Shown here: positions 1 to 11,785 of the stretch, piece after piece | Layout: each line of letters begins with the position of its first letter | How positions within the stretch are numbered: the first letter of the stretch is position 1 | DNA from: Neoechinorhynchus agilis | Taxonomy: Eukaryota > Acanthocephala | DNA length: 64,000 nt | NCBI GenBank assembly: GCA_051530055.1 | Contig: CM121341.1 | Span: 11,904,001-11,968,000 of the forward strand | Direction: 5' to 3' | The notes under the pieces: generated by a model | Told to the model about the DNA's origin: nothing | The model's input: only the letters and a program-made list of their open reading frames with translations | Databases searched by the model: none | Program-made: the position numbers and the translations under genes

Positions 1-655
1 TGTTCTCTCCGAATACTGGGCCTGACTTTCCAAGAAAACCTTAAATGGGATGCCCACATTTCATTTACCCTCTCAAAAGCAAACCCTCATCTTTACCTTC
101 TCAAACTCCTCCGGCGTCTCGGCGTATCCCCTAAACACCTTGCTCACTTTTATCTCTCTGCCATCCTTTCTATCCTTACATGCGCCTTCCCCACTTTCCT
201 CGCCCTTTCCACCAATGCTCTCCATTCCCTCGAAACCTTCCACAAGAGAGCGGCGAGAATATGCGGAACTTCACTCCCTCCCCTCGACGCCTACCTCCAC
301 TCCATTTTCTCCAAAAACGCCCTCCGTCTTCTTCAACCCCCTACACAATTTTCTTCCTTCATCTCTAAATACTCTTCGTTCGTAAACACCCGTAACCCAG
401 ACCTTTTTTCATCCTCCCCTCGCTCGTACCACCCTCTACCAAAAATCTTTCCTCCCCCAAGCCCAGTCTTTCCTTAACAACCGGAGAACAAGGAAAGACT
501 CCCAATAGGTCATCTCCTGTAAAACTCCTTCAAAGACAAGTCCCACCTCCCTGCCTCAACATCCGACATCCAGACATCTTCAGCAAAGATAGATGCTGGC
601 AAGTGTATGGATCGTACTTTTCTTAAATTAATAAAACGTGTTTATATAAATAAGA
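1..655 (+). mobile_element. 3' end of an APE-type (CR1/Jockey-like) LINE
   Basis: The conceptual protein matches, almost residue for residue, the C-terminal part of the reverse transcriptase ORF of the minus-strand LINE at 40.7-44.0 kb (for example LGLTFQENLKWDA and FHKRAARICGTSL). The shared sequence runs to about position 645-655, ending in an AATAAAACGTGTTTATAT-like stretch with no long poly-A. The other copy ends at the same place, which fixes the 3' end of the family. The reading frame breaks after the RAARICG region. The 5' part lies outside the window. The two copies are similar enough to suggest fairly recent activity. Confidence 0.85.
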
Positions 656-1075
656 CTGCAAGAGATAGCAAGACAAAAGCTTCAATTGGCCGAAAGAATA
701 AAAATGACGACGACTTTGCGGCATTAATCATTTAAGTGGAAATTTATCAAGTTTTGCGTATGACAAAGCAATAAACCGAGTAACAAAACGAACCACGTGC
801 TAGGAAAATGTCTAAAAATTGGCTAAAAGTGAAAGATGATCTATTTTTGGTAGCATACTTTTTATGTTAGTGAAAATAATCGATGGAAATTGCTGTATGA
901 AAGAGCTTGAAGGGGATGTAGTCTGCGGGACTTGGCTGGTAGAAGGGTTGGATATGTTTCTGAGCGGATTTTGAGTGAGTGGCAATGTTTGATTCTGCCA
1001 ACGTACAGTGGGGATTTTCGGATGTGTCCAAAATTTACATGTGAGTTCTGAGAGTAGGTTTAGGTTTGTAATAAG

Positions 1076-2075
1076 TTAGTGGAAGGGGAGAGAAGACGGT
1101 TGTGAATGGGCGAATGATGGATGGAGTTCACAGTTTGAAGTGAGCGGTTTAGGTATATTCGGTATGGTAGAGAGGAATTGACAAGAAGCGCTTTTGAAGG
1201 AAGGAGGATGCGGTGTTTGGTAGATGTAAAGTGATTTTGAGTTGACGAGGACGGGGTCCATTAGAGTTTTTGTTGGGGATGCGTTGAAAGTAGACCGGGG
1301 AAGGAAAGAGAAAAAAGGATTCGGGAAAGAGTTGTCGACAGACAATATTAAGGTGATGAATGTAATCTTTCTGAAGGTCTAATCTGGATAATGTTGTGAT
1401 TTGGGAGATACCTGAGAGGAAGATGTTAATTGTAGGTCCGTAGTTGGATGATATGTTATGATAGTTTTCGTTGATGCAGGCCTGTTGCGGTGTTTGTTGA
1501 GGAAGATTGGTTTTGTGGTAGGCATCAGTGGTGGAGGTGTATGGATGTTTTCGAACTAAAAGTCTTGTGGGAGAAGATTCTTTGCGTAAATAATCAAAGA
1601 AGGTGGGGAGTTTTAAGACAGTTTCGTGGGCAGTTTTGAGAGCGTTAGGTGGGGAGCTTTGGGAGTTTCGAGATGTTTGGGAGAGGTGGGTCGAATTCAG
1701 AGCAACGAGATATGATGGCCGGGGTGGAGAAGGCGTATCATTACCGAAATGAATCAGAGGGTTGATGGATTTTGATGGTGTTGGTTTCAACCTTATATCC
1801 TTATAGTTATTTGCTTCTCCTTTTGCTCTAGTTCCTACTCGTTCAAATATTTCATCGACCTTCTGTTCAACCGTAGCTTTCTGAGTAGTTAATGAAGGTG
1901 AATCGCTTTCGATTTTCCTATCGTTACCTTTTATCCCAGTCACAATATCATACACCTCAACAGTTAAAAGCTGAATATCCTCTAGGGGTGGTACCAAGTT
2001 CCTAGTAAAAGTCGAAATATTCTCAGTCTTTAGAACACCATTCGTTTCCAACAAATCTTCATTCGAGTTCAGCAT
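1076..2075 (-). mobile_element. LINE ORF1-like protein remnant
   Basis: A 308-residue minus-strand ORF with a true ATG. Its C-terminal third has the pattern of LINE ORF1 RNA-binding proteins: a strand like INIFLSGISQ, a region ending PKNSNGPRPRQLKITL-like, and an ASSFLQKR-like helix. The N-terminal half is low-complexity and acidic and I do not recognise it. Downstream sequence to about 780 continues in other frames with similar character. It is not next to an ORF2 of its own orientation, so it is probably an orphaned ORF1 fragment. It could be a host gene with an ORF1-like domain, but that is less likely. Confidence 0.5.
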
Positions 2076-2329
2076 AGTGATGGAATCTAGAAAAACCTTA
2101 TTCTCCTTTGTGGTCGCTTCACTATCCGATTTCAGTAAACCTTTAGTCTATTTCTTAGAATTCCCCTCGGAAACCTGTTAGATGCTTCATAACCGTTTTT
2201 ATTATTTTTTATGAACCGCACGTTCATTCGACACCACGTACAAACAAATAACTGCACGATATGGCTATCAACCGATCGATATTAGTTAATACGCAACAAA
2301 ACCTTTGTTTGCGTCTTTGAACCGTTACA

Positions 2330-2650
2330 CTAATTCTCTTTGTGCTTCTTGATATCGACCAACTCTTCACTGTGAGGAGCTTCCATTTCGCATTGAATAT
2401 TCTCCGCTAATATATCCCTAACTGCGCTCAACGCTTCAATTAATGAGCCCTTTAAAGTTTCAGTAACTCGCTCAAAGCATTTATCTAGTGCGACATCAAT
2501 AAGAGTGGAATACTTTGATTTGAGCAGAGAGAGGAAGAGGAATCCAATTAAACTCCGAACGAGCTTAGAAATTTTCCATTGGATTTTTCCTGAAATTTGG
2601 TGGCCCACCCATCTTGTTACATCGTCGCGGTTCAAAAAGTATCTATCCAA
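2330..2650 (-). CDS. Possible exon of an unrecognised gene
   Basis: An open stretch of about 106 codons on the minus strand without its own ATG. It would need an upstream exon. The translation is helical and mildly amphipathic, with a Leu-rich central segment (LIGFLFLSLL) and an acidic end. No family is recognised. Upstream sequence to 2760 shows no convincing splice partner. It could be a chance ORF. Confidence 0.2.
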   Translation of the reverse strand: MDRYFLNRDDVTRWVGHQISGKIQWKISKLVRSLIGFLFLSLLKSKYSTLIDVALDKCFERVTETLKGSLIEALSAVRDILAENIQCEMEAPHSEELVDIKKHKEN

Positions 2651-2849
2651 TGTCGGGTTTTGTCATGATAATTTTGATCTGGTCCAGAAATCGTTTAAGA
2701 TTCTTCCACGTTATCGTATTTCTCAATTCAACTCGGCATAGAGGTCGATAAGAGAGGCACTCCGACAAGTCTCGCGCACTGCTCATTGATTTGTTATGCG
2801 AAATACGATAACCATTCATTTATTTACATAGACATTATAAAACATGCTA

Positions 2850-3010
2850 TTAAAAATCATCAATAACTACAAAATGCGACGTACACTGCAAAGACAAAAC
2901 AAAACCTTGCATGATTCTTTTGTAACCAAAAGTAGTTGTTTCTTTCGTTTCGCGGTCAACCGTTGAAGCGCACACATTACCTTTTTCATCGTTGCATTTG
3001 AATTTTCCCT
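2850..3010 (-). other. Possible exon truncated by the satellite array
   Basis: On the minus strand, immediately outside the first satellite unit, the translation GKFKCNDEKGNVCAS followed by TVDRETKETTTFGY looks coding (two cysteines, charged, not low-complexity). It ends near a possible GT donor. No family is recognised. It is listed because this stretch is otherwise empty; confidence is low. Confidence 0.15.
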
Positions 3011-6000
3011 CATTGCTTGAAAGGGCGCCTGTGTACCCCACGAACGGTGGTAAACTAAAATCGTCCTGATCCCGTCCATTTTGAAATCAATGGTCCGTTC
3101 CGATCGACGACATTTGCTTTCGACCCTCGTCCAAGAGCCACTTTTGTTTACACGAGACGATTTTATGGTCGTTTTTATTTTCTCGAAGTTGACATTTTTA
3201 CGAGGGATTATAAAGCGGTGCTGGCCTGCTAAACGATCGTACATTCTACGGACCGCTCTCCTGATGTCCTTTGACGTGTTCGATCAAAGTTGCAGGAGCG
3301 TACATTTAACTTTGTACAGCTGGGATTTTTCCAATACAAACGTCTATTTCTGTCTACCGCTCAATCTAGACTTTAATGTTAGACTGTCAAAATAAAACGA
3401 GGAACTTATGACAATCTTTACATTCGTGTAAACTTCAACAATAACTATCTATCCATTGCTTGAAAGGGCGCAGATTTTACTGTGTACCCCACGAACGGTG
3501 GTAAACTAAAATCGTCCTGATCCCGTCCATTTTGAAATCAATGGTCCGTTCCGATCGACGACATTTGCTTTCGACCCTCGTCCAAGAGCCACTTTTGTTT
3601 AAACGAGACGATTTTATGGTCGTTTTTATTTTCTCGAAGTTGGCATTTTTACGAGGGAAGATTATAAAGCGATGCTGGCCTGCTAAACGATCGTACATTC
3701 TACGGACCGCTCTCCTGATGTCCTTTGACGTGTTCGATCAAAGTTGCAGGAGCGTACATTTAACTTTGTGCAGCTGGGATTTTTCCATTACAAACGTCTA
3801 TTTCTGTCTACCGCTCAATCTAGACTTTAATGTTAGATTGTCAAAATAAAACGAGGAACTTATGACAATCTTTACATTCGTGTAAACTTCAACAATAACT
3901 ATCTATCCATTGCTTGAAAGGGCGCAGATTTTACTGTGTACCTCACGAACGGTGGTAAACTAAAATCGTCCTGATCCCGTCCATTTTGAAATCAATGGTC
4001 CGTTCCGATCGACGACATTTGCTTTCGACCCTCGTCCAAGAGCCACTTTTGTTTAAACGAGACGATTTTATGGTCGTTTTTATTTTCTCGAAGTTGGCAT
4101 TTTTACGAGGGAAGATTATAAAGCGGTGCTGGCCTGCTAAACGATCGTACATTCTACGGACCGCTCTCCTGATGTCCTTTGACGTGTTCGATCAAAGTTG
4201 CAGGAGCGTACATTTAACTTTGTGCAGCTGGGATTTTTCCATTACAAACGTCTATTTCTGTCTACCGCTCAATCTAGACTTTAATGTTAGATTGTCAAAA
4301 TAAAACGAGGAACTTATGACAATCTTTACATTCGTGTAAACTTCAACAATAACTATCTATCCATTGCTTGAAAGGGCGCAGATTTTACTGTGTACCTCAC
4401 GAACGGTGGTAAACTAAAATCGTCCTGATCCCGTCCATTTTGAAATCAATGGTCCGTTCCGATCGACGACATTTGCTTTCGACCCTCGTCCAAGAGCCAC
4501 TTTTGTTTAAACGAGACGATTTTATGGTCGTTTTTATTTTCTCGAAGTTGGCATTTTTACGAGGGAAGATTATAAAGCGGTGCTGGCCTGCTAAACGATC
4601 GTACATTCTACGGACCGCTCTCCTGATGTCCTTTGACGTGTTCGATCAAAGTTGCAGGAGCGTACATTTAACTTTGTGCAGCTGGGATTTTTCCATTACA
4701 AACGTCTATTTCTGTCTACCGCTCAATCTAGACTTTAATGTTAGATTGTCAAAATAAAACGAGGAACTTATGACAATCTTTACATTCGTGTAAACTTCAA
4801 CAATAACTATCTATCCATTGCTTGAAAGGGCGCAGATTTTACTGTGTACCTCACGAACGGTGGTAAACTAAAATCGTCCTGATCCCGTCCATTTTGAAAT
4901 CAATGGTCCGTTCCGATCGACGACATTTGCTTTCGACCCTCGTCCAAGAGCCACTTTTGTTTAAACGAGACGATTTTATGGTCGTTTTTATTTTCTCGAA
5001 GTTGGCATTTTTACGAGGGAAGATTATAAAGCGGTGCTGGCCTGCTAAACGATCGTACATTCTACGGACCGCTCTCCTGATGTCCTTTGACGTGTTCGAT
5101 CAAAGTTGCAGGAGCGTACATTTAACTTTGTGCAGCTGGGATTTTTCCATTACAAACGTCTATTTCTGTCTACCGCTCAATCTAGACTTTAATGTTAGAT
5201 TGTCAAAATAAAACGAGGAACTTATGACAATCTTTACATTCGTGTAAACTTCAACAATAACTATCTATCCATTGCTTGAAAGGGCGCAGATTTTACTGTG
5301 TACCTCACGAACGGTGGTAAACTAAAATCGTCCTGATCCCGTCCATTTTGAAATCAATGGTCCGTTCCGATCGACGACATTTGCTTTCGACCCTCGTCCA
5401 AGAGCCACTTTTGTTTAAACGAGACGATTTTATGGTCGTTTTTATTTTCTCGAAGTTGGCATTTTTACGAGGGAAGATTATAAAGCGGTGCTGGCCTGCT
5501 AAACGATCGTACATTCTACGGACCGCTCTCCTGATGTCCTTTGACGTGTTCGATCAAAGTTGCAGGAGCGTACATTTAACTTTGTGCAGCTGGGATTTTT
5601 CCATTACAAACGTCTATTTCTGTCTACCGCTCAATCTAGACTTTAATGTTAGATTGTCAAAATAAAACGAGGAACTTATGACAATCTTTACATTCGTGTA
5701 AACTTCAACAATAACTATCTATCCATTGCTTGAAAGGGCGCAGATTTTACTGTGTACCTCACGAACGGTGGTAAACTAAAATCGTCCTGATCCCGTCCAT
5801 TTTGAAATCAATGGTCCGTTCCGATCGACGACATTTGCTTTCGACCCTCGTCCAAGAGCCACTTTTGTTTAAACGAGACGATTTTATGGTCGTTTTTATT
5901 TTCTCGAAGTTGGCATTTTTACGAGGGATTATAAAGCGGTGCTGGCCTGCTAAACGATCGTACATTCTACGGACCGCTCTCCTGATGTCCTTTGACGTGT

Positions 6001-9000
6001 TCGATCAAAGTTGCAGGAGCGTACATTTAACTTTGTGCAGCTGGGATTTTTCCATTACAAACGTCTATTTCTGTCTACCGCTCAATCTAGACTTTAATGT
6101 TAGATTGTCAAAATAAAACGAGGAACTTATGACAATCTTTACATTCGTGTAAACTTCAACAATAACTATCTATCCATTGCTTGAAAGGGCGCAGATTTTA
6201 CTGTGTACCTCACGAACGGTGGTAAACTAAAATCGTCCTGATCCCGTCCATTTTGAAATCAATGGTCCGTTCCGATCGACGACATTTGCTTTCGACCCTC
6301 GTCCAAGAGCCACTTTTGTTTAAACGAGACGATTTTATGGTCGTTTTTATTTTCTCGAAGTTGGCATTTTTACGAGGGAAGATTATAAAGCGATGCTGGC
6401 CTGCTAAACGATCGTACATTCTACGGACCGCTCTCCTGATGTCCTTTGACGTGTTCGATCAAAGTTGCAGGAGCGTACATTTAACTTTGTACAGCTGGGA
6501 TTTTTCCAATACAAACGCCTATTTCTGTCTACCGCTCAATCTAGACTTTAATGTTGGATTGTCAAAATAAAACGAGGAACTTATGACAATCTTCACATTC
6601 GTGTAAACTTCAACAATAACTATTTATCCACTGCTTGAAAGGGCGCAGATTTTACTGTGTACCTCACGAACGGTGGTGAACTAAAATTGTCCTGATCCCG
6701 TCAATTTTGAAATCAATGGTCCGTTTCGATCGACGACATTTGCTTTGGACCCTCGTCCAAGAGCCACTTTTGTTTAAACGAGACGATTTTGTAGTCGTTT
6801 TTATTTTCTCGAAGTTGGCATTTTTACGAGGGAAGATTATAAAGCGATGCTGGCCTGCTAAACGATCGTACATTCTACGGACCGCTCTCCTGATGTCCTT
6901 TGACGTGTTCGATCAAAGTTGCAGGAGCGCTCATTTAACTTTGTGCAGCTGGGATTTTTCCAATACAAACGTCTATTTCTGTCTACCGCTCAATCTAGAC
7001 TTTAATGCTAGATTGTCAAAATAAAACGAGGAACTTATGACAATCTTTACATTCGTGTAAACTTCAACAATAACTATCTATCCATTGCTTGAAAGGGCGC
7101 AGATTTTACTGTGTACCTCACGAACGGTGGTAAACTAAAATTGTCCTGATCCCGTCCATTTTGAATTCAATGGTCCGTTCCGAACGACGACATTTGCTTT
7201 CGACCCTCGTCCAAGAGCCACTTTTGTTTACACGAGACGATTTTATGGTCGTTTTTATTTTCTCGAAGTTGACATTTTTACGAGGGAAGATTATAAAGCG
7301 GTGCTGGCCTGCTAAACGACCGTACATTCTACGGACCGCTCTCCTGATGTCCTTTGACGTGTTCGATCAAAGTTGCAGGAGCGTACATTTAACTTTGTAC
7401 AGCTGGGATTTTTCCAATACAAACGTCTATTTCTGTCTACCGCTCAATCTAGACTTTAATGTTGGATTGTCAAAATAAAACGAGGAACTTTTGACAGTCT
7501 TCACATTAGTGAGAACTTCAACAATAACTATCTATCCATTGCTTGAAAGGGCGCAGATTTTACTGTGTACCTCACGAACGGTGGTAAACTAAAATTGTCC
7601 TGATCCCGTCCATTTTTAAATCAATGGTCCGTTCCGATCGACGACATTTGCTTTGGACCCTCGTCCAAGAGCCACTTTTGTTTAAACGAGACGATTTTAT
7701 GGTCGTTTTTATTTTCTCGAAGCTGGCATTTTTACGAGGGAAGGTTATAAAGCGATGCTGGCCTGCTAAACGATCGTACATTCTACGGACAGCTCTCCTG
7801 ATGTCCTTTGACGTGTTCGATGAAAGTTGCAGGAGCGTATATTTAACTTTGTACAGCTGGGATTTTTCCAATACAAACGTCTATTTCTGTCTACCGCTCA
7901 ATCTAGACTTTAATGTTGGATTGTCAAAATAAAACGAGGAACTTTTGACAATCTCCACATTCGCGAGAACTTCAACAATAACAATCTATCCATTGCATGA
8001 AAGGGCGCAGATTTTATTGTGTACCTCACGAACGGTGGTAAACTAAAATCGTCCTGATCCCGTCCATTTTGAAATCAATGGTCCGTTCCGATCGACGACA
8101 TTTGCTTTGGACCCTCGTCCAAGAGCCACTTTTGTTTAAACGAGGCGATTTTATGGTCGTTTTTATTTTCTCGAAGTTGACATTTTTACGAGGGAAGATT
8201 ATAAAGCGATGCTGGCCTGCAAAACGACCTTACATTCTACGGACCGCTCTCCTGATGTCCTTTGACGTGTTCGATGAAAGTTGCAAGAGCGTACATTTAA
8301 CTTTTTACAGCTGGGATTTTTCCATTACAAACGTCTATTTCTGTCTACCGCTCAATCTAGACTTTAATGTTAGATTGTCAAAATATAACGAGGAACTTAT
8401 GACAATCGTCACATTCGTGAGAACTTCAACAATGACTATCTATCCATTGCTTGAAAGGGCGCAGATTTTACTGTGTACCTCACGAACGGTGGTAAACTAA
8501 AATCGTCCTGATCCCGTCCATTTTGAAATCAATGGTCCGTTTCGATCGACGACATTTGCTTTGAACCTTCGTCCAAGAGTCACTTTTGTTTAAACGAGAC
8601 GATTTTATGGTCGTTTTTATTTTCTCGAAGTTGGCATTTTTACGAGGAAAGATTATAAAGCGATGCTGGCCTGCTAAACGATCGTACATTCTACGGACCG
8701 CTCTCCTGATGTCCTTTGACGTGTTCGATCAAAGTTGCAGGAGCGTACATTTAACTTTGTACAGCTGGGATTTTTCCAATACAAACGTCTATTTCTGTCT
8801 ACCGCTCAATCTAGACTTTAATGTTAGATTGTCAAAATAAAACGAGGAACTTATGACAATCTTCACATTCGTGAGAACTTCAGCAATAACTATCTATCCA
8901 TTGCTTGAAAGGGCGCAGATTTTACTGTGTACCTTACGAACGGTGGTAAACTAAAATTGTCCTGATCCCGTCCATTTTGAAATCAATGTCCATTTCGATC

Positions 9001-9264
9001 CACGACATTTGTTTTGGACCCTCGTCCAAGAGCCACTTTTGTTTAAACGAGACGATTTTGTGGTCGTTTTTATTTTCTCGAAGTTGACATTTTTACGAGG
9101 GAAGATTATAAAGCGATGCTGGCCTGCTAAACGATCGTACATTCTGCGGACCGCTCTCCTGATGTCCTTTGACGTGTTCGATGAAAGCTGCAGGAGCGTA
9201 CATTTAACTTTGTACAGCTGGGATTTTTACATTACTAACGTCTATTTCTGTCTACCGCTCAATC
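3000..9264. repeat. 454-bp satellite array, about 14 units
   Basis: Head-to-tail repeats of 454 bp (451 bp where a GAA/AAG triplet is missing near the middle). The phase marker TTGCTTGAAAGGGCGC recurs about every 454 bp from about 3,012 to about 8,905. Units between about 3.9 and 6.4 kb are nearly identical, while those at both edges carry many substitutions, the pattern expected when recent unequal exchange renews the centre. Each central unit is open on both strands (about 105 codons on plus, 69 on minus). This reflects low divergence, not coding. The array ends abruptly at about 9,264 against an RTE-type LINE fragment. I looked for a hammerhead core in the unit and found none. Confidence 0.97.
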
Positions 9265-9295
9265 TAATCGTCACATTCTACGGACGGACCCAGAC

Positions 9296-10063
9296 GACCC
9301 ATAGAGGTCTTGAAAGTGCTTGAAGTTGATGCTGTTCCACTATTAACAAATCTCTTCCAGCGAATACTCACTTCTGAAAAGATGCCAGACGAATGGAGGC
9401 AGAGCACACTGGTACCGATAAAGAAACAGAGAGGAGATGTCAGAGTTTGTTCAAGCTATCGAGGAATCAAATCGTTGAGCCACACGATGAAGTTATACAA
9501 AAGGAACGCCTGCGAAGCGAAATGTCAATATCAGAGGAGCAGAGAGGATTTGTGTCCGGCAGTAGTACCGAAGCTGTATTCGCGTTACGCCAGTTATATG
9601 AAAAACGAAGGGCAGTACACAGCGTGTTCATCGACCTCTAAAAATCCCATGACGCTGTCCCTGGAAAACTCTGCCTGAGACTTATATCACAGCGATAGAG
9701 GACATGTACGGGCAGAGCAAAGTGAATATAAGGACGCCAGTTGGTTATACGGATAGCTTCTCGATGAACGTACGATTGCATCAAGGTTCAGCTTTGAGCC
9801 CTTATTTGCTTGTAGTCGGTATGAATGAAATCAGCAAACCGACCAGTAAAGGTCCGCCATTTAACATGCTTTTCGCCGACGACATCGTTCTCTCCAGCTA
9901 TAGTTCCCATGATCTCAACAATGACCTAGAGAAAAGAGGGAAGTTCTGGGAAGTCAAGGCCTAAAAATTTCCAGCGAGAAATCAGTCTACGTTGGAACGG
10001 AAAGCATTTCCTTCAAGAGACACCGCTGCAAAAATTCGACAAATGCAAGTACTTCGGCTCTTT
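9296..10063 (+). mobile_element. RTE/BovB-type LINE reverse transcriptase fragment
   Basis: Conserved RTE-clade blocks occur in order: LTSEKMPDEWR, a YRGIKSLSHTMKL block, a degenerate LRQLYEK/VFIDL block, RLHQGSALSPYL and the catalytic LFADDIVL (about 9,868-9,895), then CKYFGS at about 10,050. Several frame changes separate the blocks, so this is a dead, 5'-truncated copy. Its 5' edge abuts the satellite array. The protein register resumes after the palindromic insertion at about 10,430. Confidence 0.85.
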
Positions 10064-10634
10064 TGCTTGATGTGATTGGCAGCGGTGTTTCATGTCTCCG
10101 CCCCATATAACATGGCTGGTCTGATAGTCATCTTGACTACTCTACATTTCAACACCACAGGTACTTTGTTATCACACAAGATCCCAATTAGTCTTTTCCA
10201 ATTCATCCATCCGCTATTTATTATCGATGAAATCTCATCGGTGATATCGTTTTGCATCGACACTATAGAGCCTGGAAGTGGGGAAAAATTATATATCGAA
10301 GAATCACTTTAACCTGGCACATCTAAAACTTACAAGCAATAATTGACTGAAGAAGTCCATCGTAATTGGACGAAATATTTCAATTAAAGTGATTCTTGGA
10401 TATATAATTTTTCCCCACTTCCAGGCTCTATAATGTCGATGCAAAACGATATCACCGATGAGATTTCATCGATAATAAATAGCGGATGGATGAATTGGAA
10501 AAGCCTAATTGGGATCTTGTGTGATAACAAAGTACCTGTGGTGTTGAAATGTAGAGTAGTCAAGATGACTATCAGACCAGCCATGTTATATGGGGCGGAG
10601 ACATGAAACACCGCTGCCAATCACATCAAGCAAA
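10062..10634. mobile_element. Hammerhead-centred palindrome built on LINE sequence (P1)
   Basis: Two arms of about 250 bp (10,062-10,313 and 10,385-10,634) are near-perfect inverted copies separated by about 70 bp. The spacer contains an intact hammerhead ribozyme. About 205 bp of each arm is RTE LINE coding sequence and about 45 bp next to the ribozyme is not. The left arm is the extra copy, because the LINE is collinear only through the right arm. The structure suggests snap-back synthesis or capture by a ribozyme-bearing foldback element. Confidence 0.85.
10341..10385 (+). ncRNA. Hammerhead ribozyme, intact core
   Basis: Stem I is AAUUGA (10,341-10,346) with UCAAUU (10,380-10,385), six pairs. 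The core is CUGAAGA (10,347-10,353), then one extra A. Stem II is GUCC/GGAC (10,355-10,358 with 10,368-10,371) with a 9-nt loop. GAA is at 10,372-10,374, followed by AUAU and U17 (10,379), so cleavage is predicted between 10,379 and 10,380. All invariant residues (C3 U4 G5 A6 G8 A9; G12 A13 A14 A15.1; U16.1) are present. Stem III is the self-complementary AUAU, which cannot close on itself, so activity would need two ribozymes pairing as in newt satellite RNA. The extra A is unusual. Confidence 0.75.
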
Positions 10635-10670
10635 TGCAGGGGAACCGAAATAAACATATTCGAAAATATA
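10425..10670 (+). mobile_element. Continuation of the RTE-type LINE (C-terminal region)
   Basis: Translation on the plus strand gives an INSGWMNWKSLIGILCDNK block and then TIRPAMLYGAET, the standard RTE C-terminal sequence (GW.KWR..SG.LCD, RPA.LYG.E). It follows on from CKYFGS at 10,063 once the intervening inverted copy and ribozyme are left out. The same stretch is the right arm of the palindrome. Confidence 0.8.
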
Positions 10671-10996
10671 CGTTTTGGTCAACGTATTAACCCACAATCC
10701 ATGATAGATTTTTAGTACTTCATCACACCAACATTTATCCGGTGAATTGAAGTAAAAATCATGTTGTCAAGGAATGAACGGTTTTCTTACAATTGGGAAG
10801 ATACTCAAAGCAAATCCCTAAATGTAGCTTATTGTTGTTTCGTCGGTGGAACGGATTCAGTGGATTCTACTTATATCTTCAAACTATTACTCCTTGGCGT
10901 TGTAATAATCCTGCTTTTAAAAACATTGAATCCTTATACATACACTTTCAACACCTAAAAACACTAAAACTGTTTTCTTTATGAACGAAACAAAGC

Positions 10997-11774
10997 TTAC
11001 AATAGAAATTTAGCATATAACTGTTTCAAAATATTGCTTCGTTCTGGGTAATCGGCAAGCCAAAAATGATCCTGCTCTCTCTCTATTTGGATTGTCAATT
11101 CCTCCACATTTTTGAGAGATTTGCATGCATCATGGAATTTCTGTGATTGTTCAATAAAGGCAGGACTATCTAGTTCGGCAGAAACAATACGGATGGCTCT
11201 GGGAAGCTTCTCAACCGACTGCTTTCCAATTTGTTCAACCGGACTTAATGCACAAACCGATTTTTCATCTAACTGTAGGTGTTGATGCTCCTTTATATTA
11301 GTCAAATTTCGAACATCATATAATCCGTTAAGTAGCCAACATTCGAATCGATTATCCAGCAGACCATTACAAATCGCCATTGCGATCAGATGAGCGCCAG
11401 CCGAATGACCAATAATCAATCCTTTGTCAAAATCGAGATTTGAAATAACATGCGTGATTCCTTTGTTTATGTCAGACGTAATATCAGCAAGACCGATTTT
11501 AAGTCACAGTATCCAGATCTAAGGATTCCCCCATTCAAAGATACTGCACACCATTTTTGTTTGCGCCTGCAAGCGGGTATCCGAGGCTTACAAGTTGAGT
11601 TGGGATTTGTGTTTGTAGACTAAAGTCAGTGATTGGGCCGCAGTGGAGTTTACTTAAAGCTTGCCAATATCCTCCATGGATGTAGATGACAAGATGCTTT
11701 CTTTGAGATGAAATAGCTGCATCAAAAGCTTTGTTGGTGTATATTTTGTGATTTTTTCTTATACGTATTCGCAC
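10997..11774 (-). CDS. Kynurenine formamidase-like alpha/beta hydrolase (broken or unresolved)
   Basis: The first part (11,774-11,535) contains LVIYIHGGYWQ, the oxyanion-hole motif of the arylformamidase family. The second (about 11,470-10,997) contains LIIGHSAGAHL with the nucleophile serine, then LNGLYDVRNL and, near the end, QDHFWLADYPE with the likely catalytic His. Family members convert N-formylkynurenine to kynurenine in tryptophan breakdown. There is no ATG; about 60 N-terminal residues are missing and a foldback element begins about 12 bp upstream. Between the parts, GYCDLK and IGLADITSDINKG lie in frames that differ by one base at an A-run (about 11,490), suggesting a consensus indel or a pseudogene. 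Splice sites here are not resolved. Confidence 0.7.
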
Positions 11775-11785
11775 TTTATGGTTAG

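Noticed and set aside
3000-9264. The repeated 105- and 69-codon frames as real genes
   Set aside because: They recur once per satellite unit on both strands with no start context, domain or splice signal; low divergence explains them.
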